Positions 15,097-22,777 of a DNA stretch of 33,949 nucleotides are shown piece by piece. Below the pieces are notes generated by a model. The model searched no databases, had not been told where the DNA came from, and saw only the letters and a program-made list of their open reading frames with translations. The translations under genes were made by a program, and so were the position numbers. This DNA is from an uncultured beta proteobacterium (GTDB lineage Bacteria; Pseudomonadota; Gammaproteobacteria; Burkholderiales; Burkholderiaceae_E), in assembly GCA_903934295.1 (NCBI GenBank), contig CAIZNI010000072.1, forward strand, positions 1 through 33,949. The letters are read 5' to 3'. Position 1 is the first letter of the stretch, and each line of letters opens with the position of its first letter.

Positions 15097-15859
15097 GCGC
15101 CACAGCCTGCCGCAAAGCCGCGCCGAAGGAGGAGAACAGGGCGCGGTTGACCACGCTCGTCTGCGGATCGAACTCGGCGTGCCACTGGACGCCGAGCGCG
15201 AAACCCGGGGCGTCGGCAATGCGGATGGCCTCGATCGTGTCGTCCTCCGCGACGCCCTCGATCACCACCCGCTCGCCGGGCTCGAGGATCCCCTGGCCGT
15301 GCAGCGAATTGACGCGGATCGTCTCGCAGCCGAACAGGTTGGCGAAAACACCGCCAGGGACGAACCGGACTTCGTGGCGGTCGGCGAAGAGAACCTCCGG
15401 ATCCGGATGGATCTCGCCGGTGAGCAGGCGTGGCATGCGATGGTTCATGCGACCGGGCAGGTCGCGGATCTCGGGATGGAGGGACCCGCCGAAGGCGACG
15501 TTCATCTCCTGAAAGCCGCGGCAGATGCCAAGCACCGGCACGCCCATCTCGACGCAGGCCCGGATCAGCGGCAGCGCAACCGCATCGCGGCTCAGATCAT
15601 AGGGTTCGTGGGCCGGATGCGGCTCGGCCCCGAAATAAGTCGGGTGAACGTTCGCTCGCGCGCCGGTCAACAGGATTCCATCCACCGTGTCGAGCAGCGC
15701 CGAGAGATCCGTCACATCCGGCAGGCCAGGAAAGATCAGCGGCAAGGCGCCGGCGACATCGGCGACCGCGCGCAGGTTGCGCTCGCCCGTCGTTTGGACA
15801 TCGAAGCGGTTCTCGATGCGATAGGTGTTGGCGATCACGCCGACCACCGGCTTCCTCAT
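15059..15859 (-). CDS. Class I glutamine-amidotransferase-like gamma-glutamyl hydrolase (PuuD-like)
   Basis: The 266-residue product begins MRKPVVGVIANTYRIENRFD and has the peptidase C26 triad: Cys113 in VLGICRGFQEMN, His227 and Glu229 in GVQWHAEFD. TGARANVHPTYFG and NSLHGQGI are typical of gamma-glutamyl-gamma-aminobutyrate hydrolase (PuuD) and relatives, which cleave gamma-glutamyl amides. AAGGAGG precedes ATG 15859. The Arg-rich C-terminal tail (RPGRIRPDAGR) overlaps the end of the nitronate monooxygenase gene on the other strand. It is divergent from a gamma-glutamyltransferase-family gene, so the pair probably handles a gamma-glutamylated metabolite. Puu pathway genes for putrescine are not nearby, so PuuD itself is not certain. 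Confidence 0.9.
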   Translation of the reverse strand: MRKPVVGVIANTYRIENRFDVQTTGERNLRAVADVAGALPLIFPGLPDVTDLSALLDTVDGILLTGARANVHPTYFGAEPHPAHEPYDLSRDAVALPLIRACVEMGVPVLGICRGFQEMNVAFGGSLHPEIRDLPGRMNHRMPRLLTGEIHPDPEVLFADRHEVRFVPGGVFANLFGCETIRVNSLHGQGILEPGERVVIEGVAEDDTIEAIRIADAPGFALGVQWHAEFDPQTSVVNRALFSSFGAALRQAVALRPGRIRPDAGR

Positions 15860-16080
15860 ACCGACCCTCCTTGCAAGCGATTCCCGAATTCGCCGCCGAT
15901 CCTACTCTGCTGAGGGCCGGCACGCCAGGAAACCGTCGCCGCGCGCAGGCAAGAGAGGATCGCCGGTGCCCGACCCACCCATGCCAGCCGCTCGGCACCG
16001 TGGCGCGAGGTGGTCGAGTTCCTGGCGCCGGCGGGATCGGCGACAATGGCGCCTCCCTCCCACGACCCGAGTGATTGCCG

Positions 16081-17661
16081 ATGGACAACTTTTCCAATTC
16101 CCAGACCGTCCGCAAGCAGGTCGTGGCCACCCGGGGCGGCGTGGTCGCGGCCCAGCACCGGCGCGCGGCCGAGGTCGGCGCCGCGGTGCTCGAGGCCGGC
16201 GGCGATGCGGTCGATGCGGCGGTGGCCGCCTCGTTCGCGATCGGCGTCGTCGAGCCCTGGATGAGCGGCCCGGCGGCCGGCGGCTGCATGACGCTGTGGC
16301 GCGCCGGCGAGCAGCGTGCCCACGTCATCAACTACGGCATGCGTTCGCCGCGGGCGCTCGACCCGGCCCACTACCCGCTGACCGGCGACGGTCGGGTGGC
16401 CGATCTGTTCCCATGGCCGGCGGTGGTGGACGACCGCAACGTTCAGGGCGCCAGCGCGGTGGCCGTGCCCGGGGTGGTGGCGGGCATGGCGCTCGCGCAT
16501 CAGACCTGGGGAAAGATGCCCTGGCGCGACCTGGTGACGCCGGCGGCGGATCTGGCGCAGGAGGGCCTGATCGTCGACTGGTACTCGGCGCTGCTGACCG
16601 CGTCGACCGCGCGCGCGCTGTCGCGCGACCCGGACGCCGCGGCAATGTTTCTGGACGACGGCTGCTGGCCGCCGATGAGCGGCTGGACCACCACGCAGCA
16701 ACGCCACCTCGACCAGAAGGCCTTCGCCCGCACCCTGCGGCAGATCGCCGAAGAAGGGCCCGACGCCTTCTACCGGGGCGACATCGCCCAGGCACTGGTG
16801 CGAGACGTGCAGGCCAAGGGCGGCTGCCTGGGCCTGGACGACCTGGCCCACTATCGCGCCGAGCGCGTCGACCCGCTGGTCCTCGACTACCGGGGCGGGC
16901 GCATCTACGCCGCGCCGGGCCTGACGGGGGGACCGACGCTGGCGGCCGCGCTGGCGCAGCTGTCGGGCGCGGCGCCGGCGCGCGGCGCACCCGGCCCCGC
17001 CAGCTATCGCGCGGTCGCGGGCGCGCTGCACAGCGCCTTCACCGCGCGGCTGGAGGGCATGGGCGACCACGAGTCGCCGTCGGCGCCAGGCTGCACCACC
17101 CACTTCAGCGTGGTCGATCGTCAAGGCAATTTCTGTTCGGTGACGCAGACCCTGCTGTCGATCTTCGGCTCGCGCGTGGTCTCGCCATCGACCGGGCTGC
17201 TGCTGAACAACGGCATCATGTGGTTCGACCCCGAGCCCGGCAAGGCGAACTCGCTGGGCCCGGACAAGCGCTGTCTGGCCAACTACTGCCCGGTGGTGGC
17301 CAACACGGCCGATGGCCGCCGCTTCGCGGTGGGTGCCTCGGGCGGGCGCAAGATCCTTGCCGCGGTGCTGCAGCTGAGCGTGTTCATGATCGAGCACGGC
17401 ATGAGCCTGGAAGAAGCTTTCCACCAGCCGCGCATCGACGTGAGCGGCAACCAGGGCGAGGTGATGGCCGATGCGCAGTTACCCGCCGAGGTGCTGGAGG
17501 CCCTGAGCGCCGAGTTCCGCACCGCGACGACCCGCCGTCACGTCTACCCGTATGCCTTTGCGTGCCCGTCGGGCGTGCAACGTGACGGGGATCTGAACAG
17601 CGGATGCACCGAGATCATGTCGCCCTGGGGGGATGCGGTGGCCGAAAAAAGAGCCGACTGA
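16081..17661 (+). CDS. Gamma-glutamyltransferase-family protein, cytoplasmic
   Basis: The 526-residue Ntn-hydrolase has the GGT layout: GGVVAAQHRRAAEVGAAVL and EAGGDAVDAAVAASFAIGVV near the N-terminus, GPAAGGCMTLW, and the autoprocessing site GCTTHFSVVD, where Thr339 is the expected new N-terminal nucleophile of the small subunit. GASGGRKI and EVMADAQL near the C-terminus are family segments. There is no signal peptide, unlike E. coli Ggt, so it should act in the cytoplasm, as do cephalosporin acylase-like and other GGT homologues. ATG 16081 is chosen; a TTG two codons earlier is possible. It is divergent from the gamma-glutamyl hydrolase gene and followed by a terminator-like hairpin. Substrate unknown; glutathione or a gamma-glutamyl amide is likely. 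Confidence 0.9.
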   Translation: MDNFSNSQTVRKQVVATRGGVVAAQHRRAAEVGAAVLEAGGDAVDAAVAASFAIGVVEPWMSGPAAGGCMTLWRAGEQRAHVINYGMRSPRALDPAHYPLTGDGRVADLFPWPAVVDDRNVQGASAVAVPGVVAGMALAHQTWGKMPWRDLVTPAADLAQEGLIVDWYSALLTASTARALSRDPDAAAMFLDDGCWPPMSGWTTTQQRHLDQKAFARTLRQIAEEGPDAFYRGDIAQALVRDVQAKGGCLGLDDLAHYRAERVDPLVLDYRGGRIYAAPGLTGGPTLAAALAQLSGAAPARGAPGPASYRAVAGALHSAFTARLEGMGDHESPSAPGCTTHFSVVDRQGNFCSVTQTLLSIFGSRVVSPSTGLLLNNGIMWFDPEPGKANSLGPDKRCLANYCPVVANTADGRRFAVGASGGRKILAAVLQLSVFMIEHGMSLEEAFHQPRIDVSGNQGEVMADAQLPAEVLEALSAEFRTATTRRHVYPYAFACPSGVQRDGDLNSGCTEIMSPWGDAVAEKRAD

Positions 17662-17709
17662 TTGTCGTTGCGCGTCCCCGGCGGCGACTGCAAGAAGGCC
17701 CTCGATCGC

Positions 17710-17734
17710 GAGGCGATCGCCGACCGCCTCTTTT
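17710..17734 (+). terminator. Terminator-like hairpin after the gamma-glutamyltransferase gene
   Basis: GAGGCG-A-TC pairs with GA-C-CGCCTC (one mismatch, loop GCC) and is followed by TTTT at 17731-17734. A second overlapping inverted repeat, CGATCGC-GAG-GCGATCG at 17703-17719, could form a competing stem. The T-run is short, so strength is uncertain. Confidence 0.5.
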
Positions 17735-17799
17735 GATTCACCTGAGGGAAGCATTGGCCATCTTCCGCATTTGCCGCCCCATCTGCCCGGAGTCATCTC

Positions 17800-18882
17800 A
17801 TGAAGACGTATCGCATCGCCACCATCCCCGGTGACGGCATCGGCAAGGAAGTCATCCCCGCCGGCAGGCAGGTGCTGGAAGCGCTGGCCGCCACGAGCAG
17901 CACCTTCGGATTCGCGTTCGAGAACTTCGACTGGGGCGGCGACTACTACCGCCAGCATGGCGTGATGATGCCGGCCGACGGACTGGACGCGTTGCGCGAC
18001 AAGGACGCGATCCTGTTCGGCTCGGCCGGCGACCCGCACATCCCCGACCACATCACGCTGTGGGGCCTGCGGCTGAAGATCTGCCAGGGCTTCGACCAGT
18101 ACGCCAATGTGCGGCCGACCCGGATACTGCCCGGCATCGACGCGCCGCTCAAACGCTGCCAGCCCGAGGACCTGGACTGGGTCATCGTGCGCGAGAACTC
18201 CGAGGGCGAGTACTCCGGTGTGGGCGGGCGCGTGCATCAGGGCCACCCGATCGAGGCGGCCACCGACGTGTCGATCATGACCCGCGCCGGCGTCGAACGC
18301 ATCATGCGGTTCGCCTTCCGGCTGGCCCGGTCACGCCCCCGCAAGCTGCTCACCGTCGTCACCAAGAGCAACGCCCAACGCCACGCGATGGTGATGTGGG
18401 ACGAGATCGCACGACAGATCTCGGCGGAGTTCCCGGACGTCACCTGGGACAAGGAACTGGTCGACGCGGCGACCGCGCGCATGATCAACCGGCCGCGCTC
18501 GCTCGACACGATCGTCGCCACCAACCTGCACGCCGACATCCTGAGCGACCTGGCCGCGGCGCTCGCCGGCAGCCTGGGCATCGCCCCGACCGGCAACATC
18601 GACCCCGAACGGCGCTATCCGTCGATGTTCGAGCCGATCCACGGCTCGGCCTTCGACATCATGGGCAAGGGTCTGGCCAACCCGATCGGTACCTTTTGGT
18701 CGGTGGTGATGCTGCTGGAACACCTGGGCGAGTCCGAGGCGGCCGCGCGACTGATGCGCGCGATCGAAGCGGTCACCGCCGATCCGACCCTGCACACGCG
18801 CGACCTCGGCGGCCTGGCCACCACCGACGAAGTCACGCTGGCGGTCTGCGAGCGGGTGGGCACGGCGCGCCCGAGGGCATGA
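17800..18882 (+). CDS. Tartrate/D-malate dehydrogenase-type beta-decarboxylating dehydrogenase
   Basis: The 360-residue protein starts MKTYRIATIPGDGIGKEVIP, the NAD-binding start of the isocitrate/isopropylmalate dehydrogenase family. It has GSAGDPHIPDHITLWGLRLK and FDQYANVRPTRI for substrate arginines, the catalytic Tyr in ENSEGEYSGVGG, Lys in VVTKSNAQRH, and the metal Asp pair in ADILSDLAAAL. GDP.IPDHITLWGLRL is characteristic of the tartrate dehydrogenase (TtuC)/D-malate dehydrogenase (DmlA) branch rather than LeuB. It would oxidise and decarboxylate D-malate, tartrate or a related 2-hydroxyacid to a keto acid with NAD. CCGGAG lies before the ATG. It stands alone between a terminator-like hairpin and a convergent hydrolase gene 33 bases away. 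Confidence 0.9.
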   Translation: MKTYRIATIPGDGIGKEVIPAGRQVLEALAATSSTFGFAFENFDWGGDYYRQHGVMMPADGLDALRDKDAILFGSAGDPHIPDHITLWGLRLKICQGFDQYANVRPTRILPGIDAPLKRCQPEDLDWVIVRENSEGEYSGVGGRVHQGHPIEAATDVSIMTRAGVERIMRFAFRLARSRPRKLLTVVTKSNAQRHAMVMWDEIARQISAEFPDVTWDKELVDAATARMINRPRSLDTIVATNLHADILSDLAAALAGSLGIAPTGNIDPERRYPSMFEPIHGSAFDIMGKGLANPIGTFWSVVMLLEHLGESEAAARLMRAIEAVTADPTLHTRDLGGLATTDEVTLAVCERVGTARPRA

Positions 18883-18915
18883 TCGCGGCTTGAGCAGCGG
18901 GCGCCAGTCGAGGCC

Positions 18916-20034
18916 TCAGGGCCGCAGCTGGCGCTGGTAGAAGACAGCCACGCCGTCGAAGGCCTTCTGGCGCAGTTCGCCATCGAAGCCGGGCTCGGGC
19001 ATCCCCCCGCGCGCCTGCTGAGCGGCTGCTGCGAGCGCCAGCGCCGCAGGCCAGGGCCCCAGGAGATCCATGTGCCCGGCGCCCGCCAGATGGGCGATCG
19101 GCTCGCAGGCGCCGCAGTGGCGCAACAGCCGGTCGCTGTGAAAGCGCGGCAGCAGCATGGTGTCGCGTCCCGCGCTGATCACGCCCACCGGCACACGAAT
19201 GCCCTGCAGGCTTGCCTCGCTGAACAGCGCCGCCACCGGGACCGAGACGGTGACCGCGACCACTCGCGCATCCGGGCGGCTGCCCAGGCCAGCACCATGC
19301 ACCGTGGTCAGAAAGGCTGGCAGGTACGACTCCGGGACTCCGCGAGCGCGCTCGAAGCTCGCGCGCCGTTCATTCTGCCGCTGAGGGTCGGGCAGTCCGT
19401 TGAAGCAGAAGCCCGGATCGTCGTCGAGATGGGTCTGGCAGTGATTCACCAGATCGAGCACCCGCCACCCGGCGCCAGCCATCGTCAGCGCGGTCGCACC
19501 GCCGGCCGACATGCCGTGCACGCCAACGCGGTCCACGTCCAGCAGCCGATTCCACTGCGGGTGTGCTGCCAGCGCATCGAGCGTTCGGGTGATCTCTCGC
19601 GGTCGGCTTTGCCAGGCATCGGGGCCGGCGCGCGAGCTGTCGAGGTGGTTGTCGCCCTGATGCAGCGGCTGCGCCACCACGAAACCGGCGCGCGCCAGCG
19701 TCGCGGCGAGCTGATGATCGGCCAGCGGGCTGCCCCCCGTCCCGTGCGAGAGCACGATCAGTGAGCGGCGCCCGGTGCCGCCATCGTTGCGCGGGGCCGG
19801 GGGCGAGTCGAGGGCGACGACGACCGGAAACGGTCCGATTGCCTGGGGAGTGGCCGCCAGCAGGGTCGGGTAGACCAAGGTCACCGACAGCCCCCCGCTC
19901 TGGATTTGGGTCATGCCGACCTGGGCGGCTGCAGGGGTCAGCACGGCGGCAGCGGCCATGGCGAACAGGATCCGGCGCCAGGCGGTGCCCAAACGCAGCC
20001 ATCGTTTCAGGGGCAGGGGGCGGGGAAGTCGCAT
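18916..20034 (-). CDS. Secreted alpha/beta hydrolase (dienelactone hydrolase / PAF-acetylhydrolase-like)
   Basis: The 372-residue protein has a Sec signal peptide: basic MRLPRPLPLKRWLRLGTAWR, a hydrophobic core and AAA-Q at 35-38 as the likely cleavage site. The hydrolase core has SHGTGGSPLADHQLAATLAR (oxyanion-hole region 96-115), nucleophile Ser176 in GVHGMSAGGA, Asp291 in ISAGRDTML and His321 in AGAGHMDLLG. This arrangement is that of predicted dienelactone hydrolases and bacterial PAF-acetylhydrolase homologues; the true substrate is unknown. Several cysteines (199, 210, 307, 310) could form disulfides in the periplasm. CAGGAAAA precedes ATG 20034; the frame extends further upstream without a plausible start. 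It ends convergently 33 bases from the dehydrogenase gene. Confidence 0.85.
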   Translation of the reverse strand: MRLPRPLPLKRWLRLGTAWRRILFAMAAAAVLTPAAAQVGMTQIQSGGLSVTLVYPTLLAATPQAIGPFPVVVALDSPPAPRNDGGTGRRSLIVLSHGTGGSPLADHQLAATLARAGFVVAQPLHQGDNHLDSSRAGPDAWQSRPREITRTLDALAAHPQWNRLLDVDRVGVHGMSAGGATALTMAGAGWRVLDLVNHCQTHLDDDPGFCFNGLPDPQRQNERRASFERARGVPESYLPAFLTTVHGAGLGSRPDARVVAVTVSVPVAALFSEASLQGIRVPVGVISAGRDTMLLPRFHSDRLLRHCGACEPIAHLAGAGHMDLLGPWPAALALAAAAQQARGGMPEPGFDGELRQKAFDGVAVFYQRQLRP

Positions 20035-20278
20035 CGGGTTTTCCTGAAATGGAAGCGGCGGGCCGGTCGGCAGTGCCACGATGCTGAGCACTGTGCGCGT
20101 CCGCGCCGGGTCGGGCCATCGCGATGCGATGAAACGACGGTAGGGGTCGCGAGAGGTCGATTTCGCGGCGCGATCCATCATCGGATCGACGGCGTTGCAC
20201 GCTTCGGGCGACTTGGCGACGCGGAAACCGTCGCCGGCGCGCAGTCGCCTGCCCCGGCAAACGTCGCCGGCGCCTGGC

Positions 20279-21307
20279 TCAGCGCACAGTGCCCGCGCCG
20301 TTCGACCGGAGCAAAGTCGCTCGTTCCTGCGACACGGGCATCCTCTCGTCACGCGCATCCGGGTGCCAGCCGGTGCGCGCGCTCACAAAGCTGGCGATGC
20401 GCTGCAGCGCACGCACCGACTCCGGCAGGAAAGGCGCCATCTGAAAGACGTGGGGAGTATCGGGCCAGAGCTCGAGCTCGACATCGACGCCGGCCGCGTG
20501 GGCCTTGTGCGCGGCGCGCACCGACTCATCGCGCAGCATCTCGGTGCTGCCTGCCTGCAGCAGCAGCGGCGCGAATCCGCTGAAATCCGCGAACAGCGGG
20601 GACACGTCGGGATGCGTGTAGAGGTGCGGCGACGCGACATAGTGGCGCCGCAGCACCAGCAGATCGCTGAGCCGCAGCATCGGATCGCGGCCCTCGTTGT
20701 CGACCATGCTGTTGCTGCCGAACGTACAGTCGACCGCCGGCGACAGGAGCACCGCACAGGCGGGCTGCGGTTCGGCGGCCTGACGCGCGCGGTGCAGGGT
20801 GACCAGGGCCAGACCGCCCCCGGCCGAGTCCCCGACCAGCACCAGACTGTCCGGCGAGTGGCCGCGGCCCAGCAGCCAGCGGTAGACGGTGTGGCAGTCA
20901 TCGGGGGCAGCGGGGAACGGATCCTCGGGCGCCAGTCGGTAGTCGGGCACCAGTGCCCGAGCCCCCAGCAGCCGGCACAGACGGGCGGCAAACGCCGCAT
21001 GCGTGCTTGGAAAGCGGAAGGCGAATGAGCCGCCGTGCAGATAGAGCAGGATCCGGTCGGGACGGCTCTCGGGAACACTGATCCACTCGGCGGACACGCC
21101 GTCGCATTGCACCGATTCGCGCACCATGCCGGGCACCGCGGGCGCGTGCCGCGCATCGAGCACCTCGTAGCGCCGCCGCAGCGCCCGGATGTCGGCGTCC
21201 TGCTGCAGACGCCGGGACGACGCCACCCGAAGCAAGGTGCTGAGCGCGCGACTGCGCCAGCTGCTGCGGCCCTCGATGATGCGAATGCGTGCTGTTGCGG
21301 CTTTCAT
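20279..21307 (-). CDS. HSL-type alpha/beta hydrolase (acetyl esterase/lipase)
   Basis: The 342-residue product has hormone-sensitive-lipase family motifs in order: LYLHGGSFAF with HGG at 91-93 (oxyanion hole), PDYRLAPEDPFPAAPDD (121-137), nucleophile Ser161 in LVGDSAGGGLAL, an acid in QAGSTEMLRDE (Glu256 or Asp260) and His286 in DTPHVFQMA. Such enzymes hydrolyse short-chain esters in the cytoplasm. I chose ATG 21307 (MKAATARIRIIEG); the frame remains open for 65 more codons upstream but that part is low-complexity Arg/Ala/Asp and has no start signal. The ribosome site is weak (GCAGAG directly before ATG). There is a 244-base gap to the secreted hydrolase gene downstream on the same strand. 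Confidence 0.88.
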   Translation of the reverse strand: MKAATARIRIIEGRSSWRSRALSTLLRVASSRRLQQDADIRALRRRYEVLDARHAPAVPGMVRESVQCDGVSAEWISVPESRPDRILLYLHGGSFAFRFPSTHAAFAARLCRLLGARALVPDYRLAPEDPFPAAPDDCHTVYRWLLGRGHSPDSLVLVGDSAGGGLALVTLHRARQAAEPQPACAVLLSPAVDCTFGSNSMVDNEGRDPMLRLSDLLVLRRHYVASPHLYTHPDVSPLFADFSGFAPLLLQAGSTEMLRDESVRAAHKAHAAGVDVELELWPDTPHVFQMAPFLPESVRALQRIASFVSARTGWHPDARDERMPVSQERATLLRSNGAGTVR

Positions 21308-21550
21308 CTCTGCGGCAGGGCCGGCATCGGGGTCCGGCTGTCGGGGCCGGTCGGCAGGCAAGCGCAGTCGCCCAGGGCGGCAGCCGCGATCGGATGCTGG
21401 TTGGCCTGCCTTCGGGTCATCATCATGGCTCCTGCCGGATTGACGACGGCAGGCCCTGAACCGGACCGCCGCCGGGGCCGATTCATCCGATCCCCAGGGC
21501 AATGATCCGTTCCGCGCGCCCGCTGGCCATTGAGCGCGCGCTATGCGTGA

Positions 21551-22777
21551 TCAACCAAGACGCCCCCCGCTCGAATCCGCCAGCAGATCGGCCGCGGTGC
21601 CGAGGCCGCGCGAGGCTTTCGTCCACCACTGGGAAAACGAGCGGCAGTGGCGGGCCACCGGGGGGAAGAGCGCCGGCGCCGCCCGGCACTCGGCCCAGCG
21701 CGACAGCCAGGGTGCCAGGTGCGGCTCCTCGACGCCGACCACCCGGCGAGCGCCCGCCAGCGCGGCGCCGATCGTCTCCGAGTCGGCGTGCCAGCGCTGC
21801 GGCGCGAGCTCGGCCATGCGCTCGCCCACGAACCGCCAGCGGCGCTCGCTCCACGGCCAGGCGCGATGAAACTCGTCGACGAACAGGCCCACTACCCGGG
21901 TACCGGCGGGCAGCGCCGGCAGCGGACCCAGGTTCCAGGGATGCACGAGCCAGACGTCGGCATCCCGGACCTGCACGGGATCGGGGGCACCCGCGCCCAG
22001 CGCCGGCGGCGGCACGCCCAGCAGTCGCGGCGCCTCACCCGACGACGCCGGGGTCGGCGCACGGTCGGTCGGCGCACGGCCGGTCGACGCACGCACGGTC
22101 GGCGCCGTACGCGCCAGCCGGTCGAGCGCCTCATAGGACGTGTCGATCACGCTGCCCGGGCTGTGCCAGGACTCGGGTGCGTAACGGGCGACGTTCTCGG
22201 CATTGAACAGATAGGGCTTGTGGCTGCCGGTCCCCGCCACCCATTGCCAGGACAGGTGGTTGCTCGCCAGGTCGCCATCGAGCAGGTGGCCGTAGAGCCA
22301 GTCCGCCCCGCATCGCCAGTGCACCTTGCGGACATGGACCACATAGCTGGCCAGCCACATCCGGGCATGGTTGTGCAGCATCCCGGTCGCGTACAGCGCC
22401 CGCACCGCCTGGTCGATCACCGGCACGCCGGTGCAACCCTCGCGGATGTCGGCCGGCAGCTCGGTGGCGTAGGCCGAGTCGGGCAGGGGCCCCTCGTGCA
22501 GCGACTGCAGGATGCCGTCGCCGCAGTGCGCCCAGACGTGGCGGAAGTACGCGCGCCAGCCCAGCTCGAACACGAACTTGTGCTGCACCGAGAGTTCGTG
22601 GCGCGCGGCCACGCCGGCCAGCACCTCGGTCAGGGACACGAGTCCGTGGGTGATGTAGGGCGACAGCGTGCTGACCGCCCCGTCGATCGCATTGCGCGTG
22701 CGGGCGTAGGCCGCGGGCCGGACCGCGGCGATGCGCGCATGGGCGGCGCCCGGGGTGGGGATGAACGACTCATCCAT
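21551..22777 (-). CDS. Photolyase/cryptochrome-like protein with FAD-binding domain first (apparent domain swap)
   Basis: The 408-residue product begins directly with the helical FAD-binding domain of photolyases: TLSPYITHGLVSLTEVL (37-53), FVFELGWRAYFRHVW (68-82), GVPVIDQAVRALYATGMLHN (117-136), and the FAD signature DGDLASNHLSWQWVAGTGSH (167-186). The alpha/beta photolyase-type domain that normally precedes it is missing from the N-terminus. Instead an Ala/Pro/Thr linker with a 5-residue repeat (about 223-250) leads into a C-terminal region, DADVWLVHPWNLGPLPALP with VVGLFVDEFHRAWPW (272-308), that looks like that Rossmann-like domain. Its ATG overlaps the end of the PhrB-like gene by 8 bases, indicating translational coupling. 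Whether it repairs DNA, senses light or partners the other photolyase is unknown. Confidence 0.82.
   Translation of the reverse strand: MDESFIPTPGAAHARIAAVRPAAYARTRNAIDGAVSTLSPYITHGLVSLTEVLAGVAARHELSVQHKFVFELGWRAYFRHVWAHCGDGILQSLHEGPLPDSAYATELPADIREGCTGVPVIDQAVRALYATGMLHNHARMWLASYVVHVRKVHWRCGADWLYGHLLDGDLASNHLSWQWVAGTGSHKPYLFNAENVARYAPESWHSPGSVIDTSYEALDRLARTAPTVRASTGRAPTDRAPTPASSGEAPRLLGVPPPALGAGAPDPVQVRDADVWLVHPWNLGPLPALPAGTRVVGLFVDEFHRAWPWSERRWRFVGERMAELAPQRWHADSETIGAALAGARRVVGVEEPHLAPWLSRWAECRAAPALFPPVARHCRSFSQWWTKASRGLGTAADLLADSSGGRLG
22053..22106. repeat. 15-base tandem repeat, about 3.5 units, in the photolyase linker
   Basis: Units at 22053-22067, 22068-22082 and 22083-22097 (GTCGGCGCACGGTCG and close variants), then a partial copy. 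In frame on the minus strand they encode RAPTD/RAPTG-like pentapeptides in the linker between the two domains, so unit number could vary without a frameshift. Confidence 0.8.

Noticed and set aside
15825-17585. A 586-codon plus-strand frame overlapping the gamma-glutamyltransferase gene
   Set aside because: Arg/Gly/Ala-rich; the real GGT-family frame in the same region has the nucleophile Thr and conserved segments.
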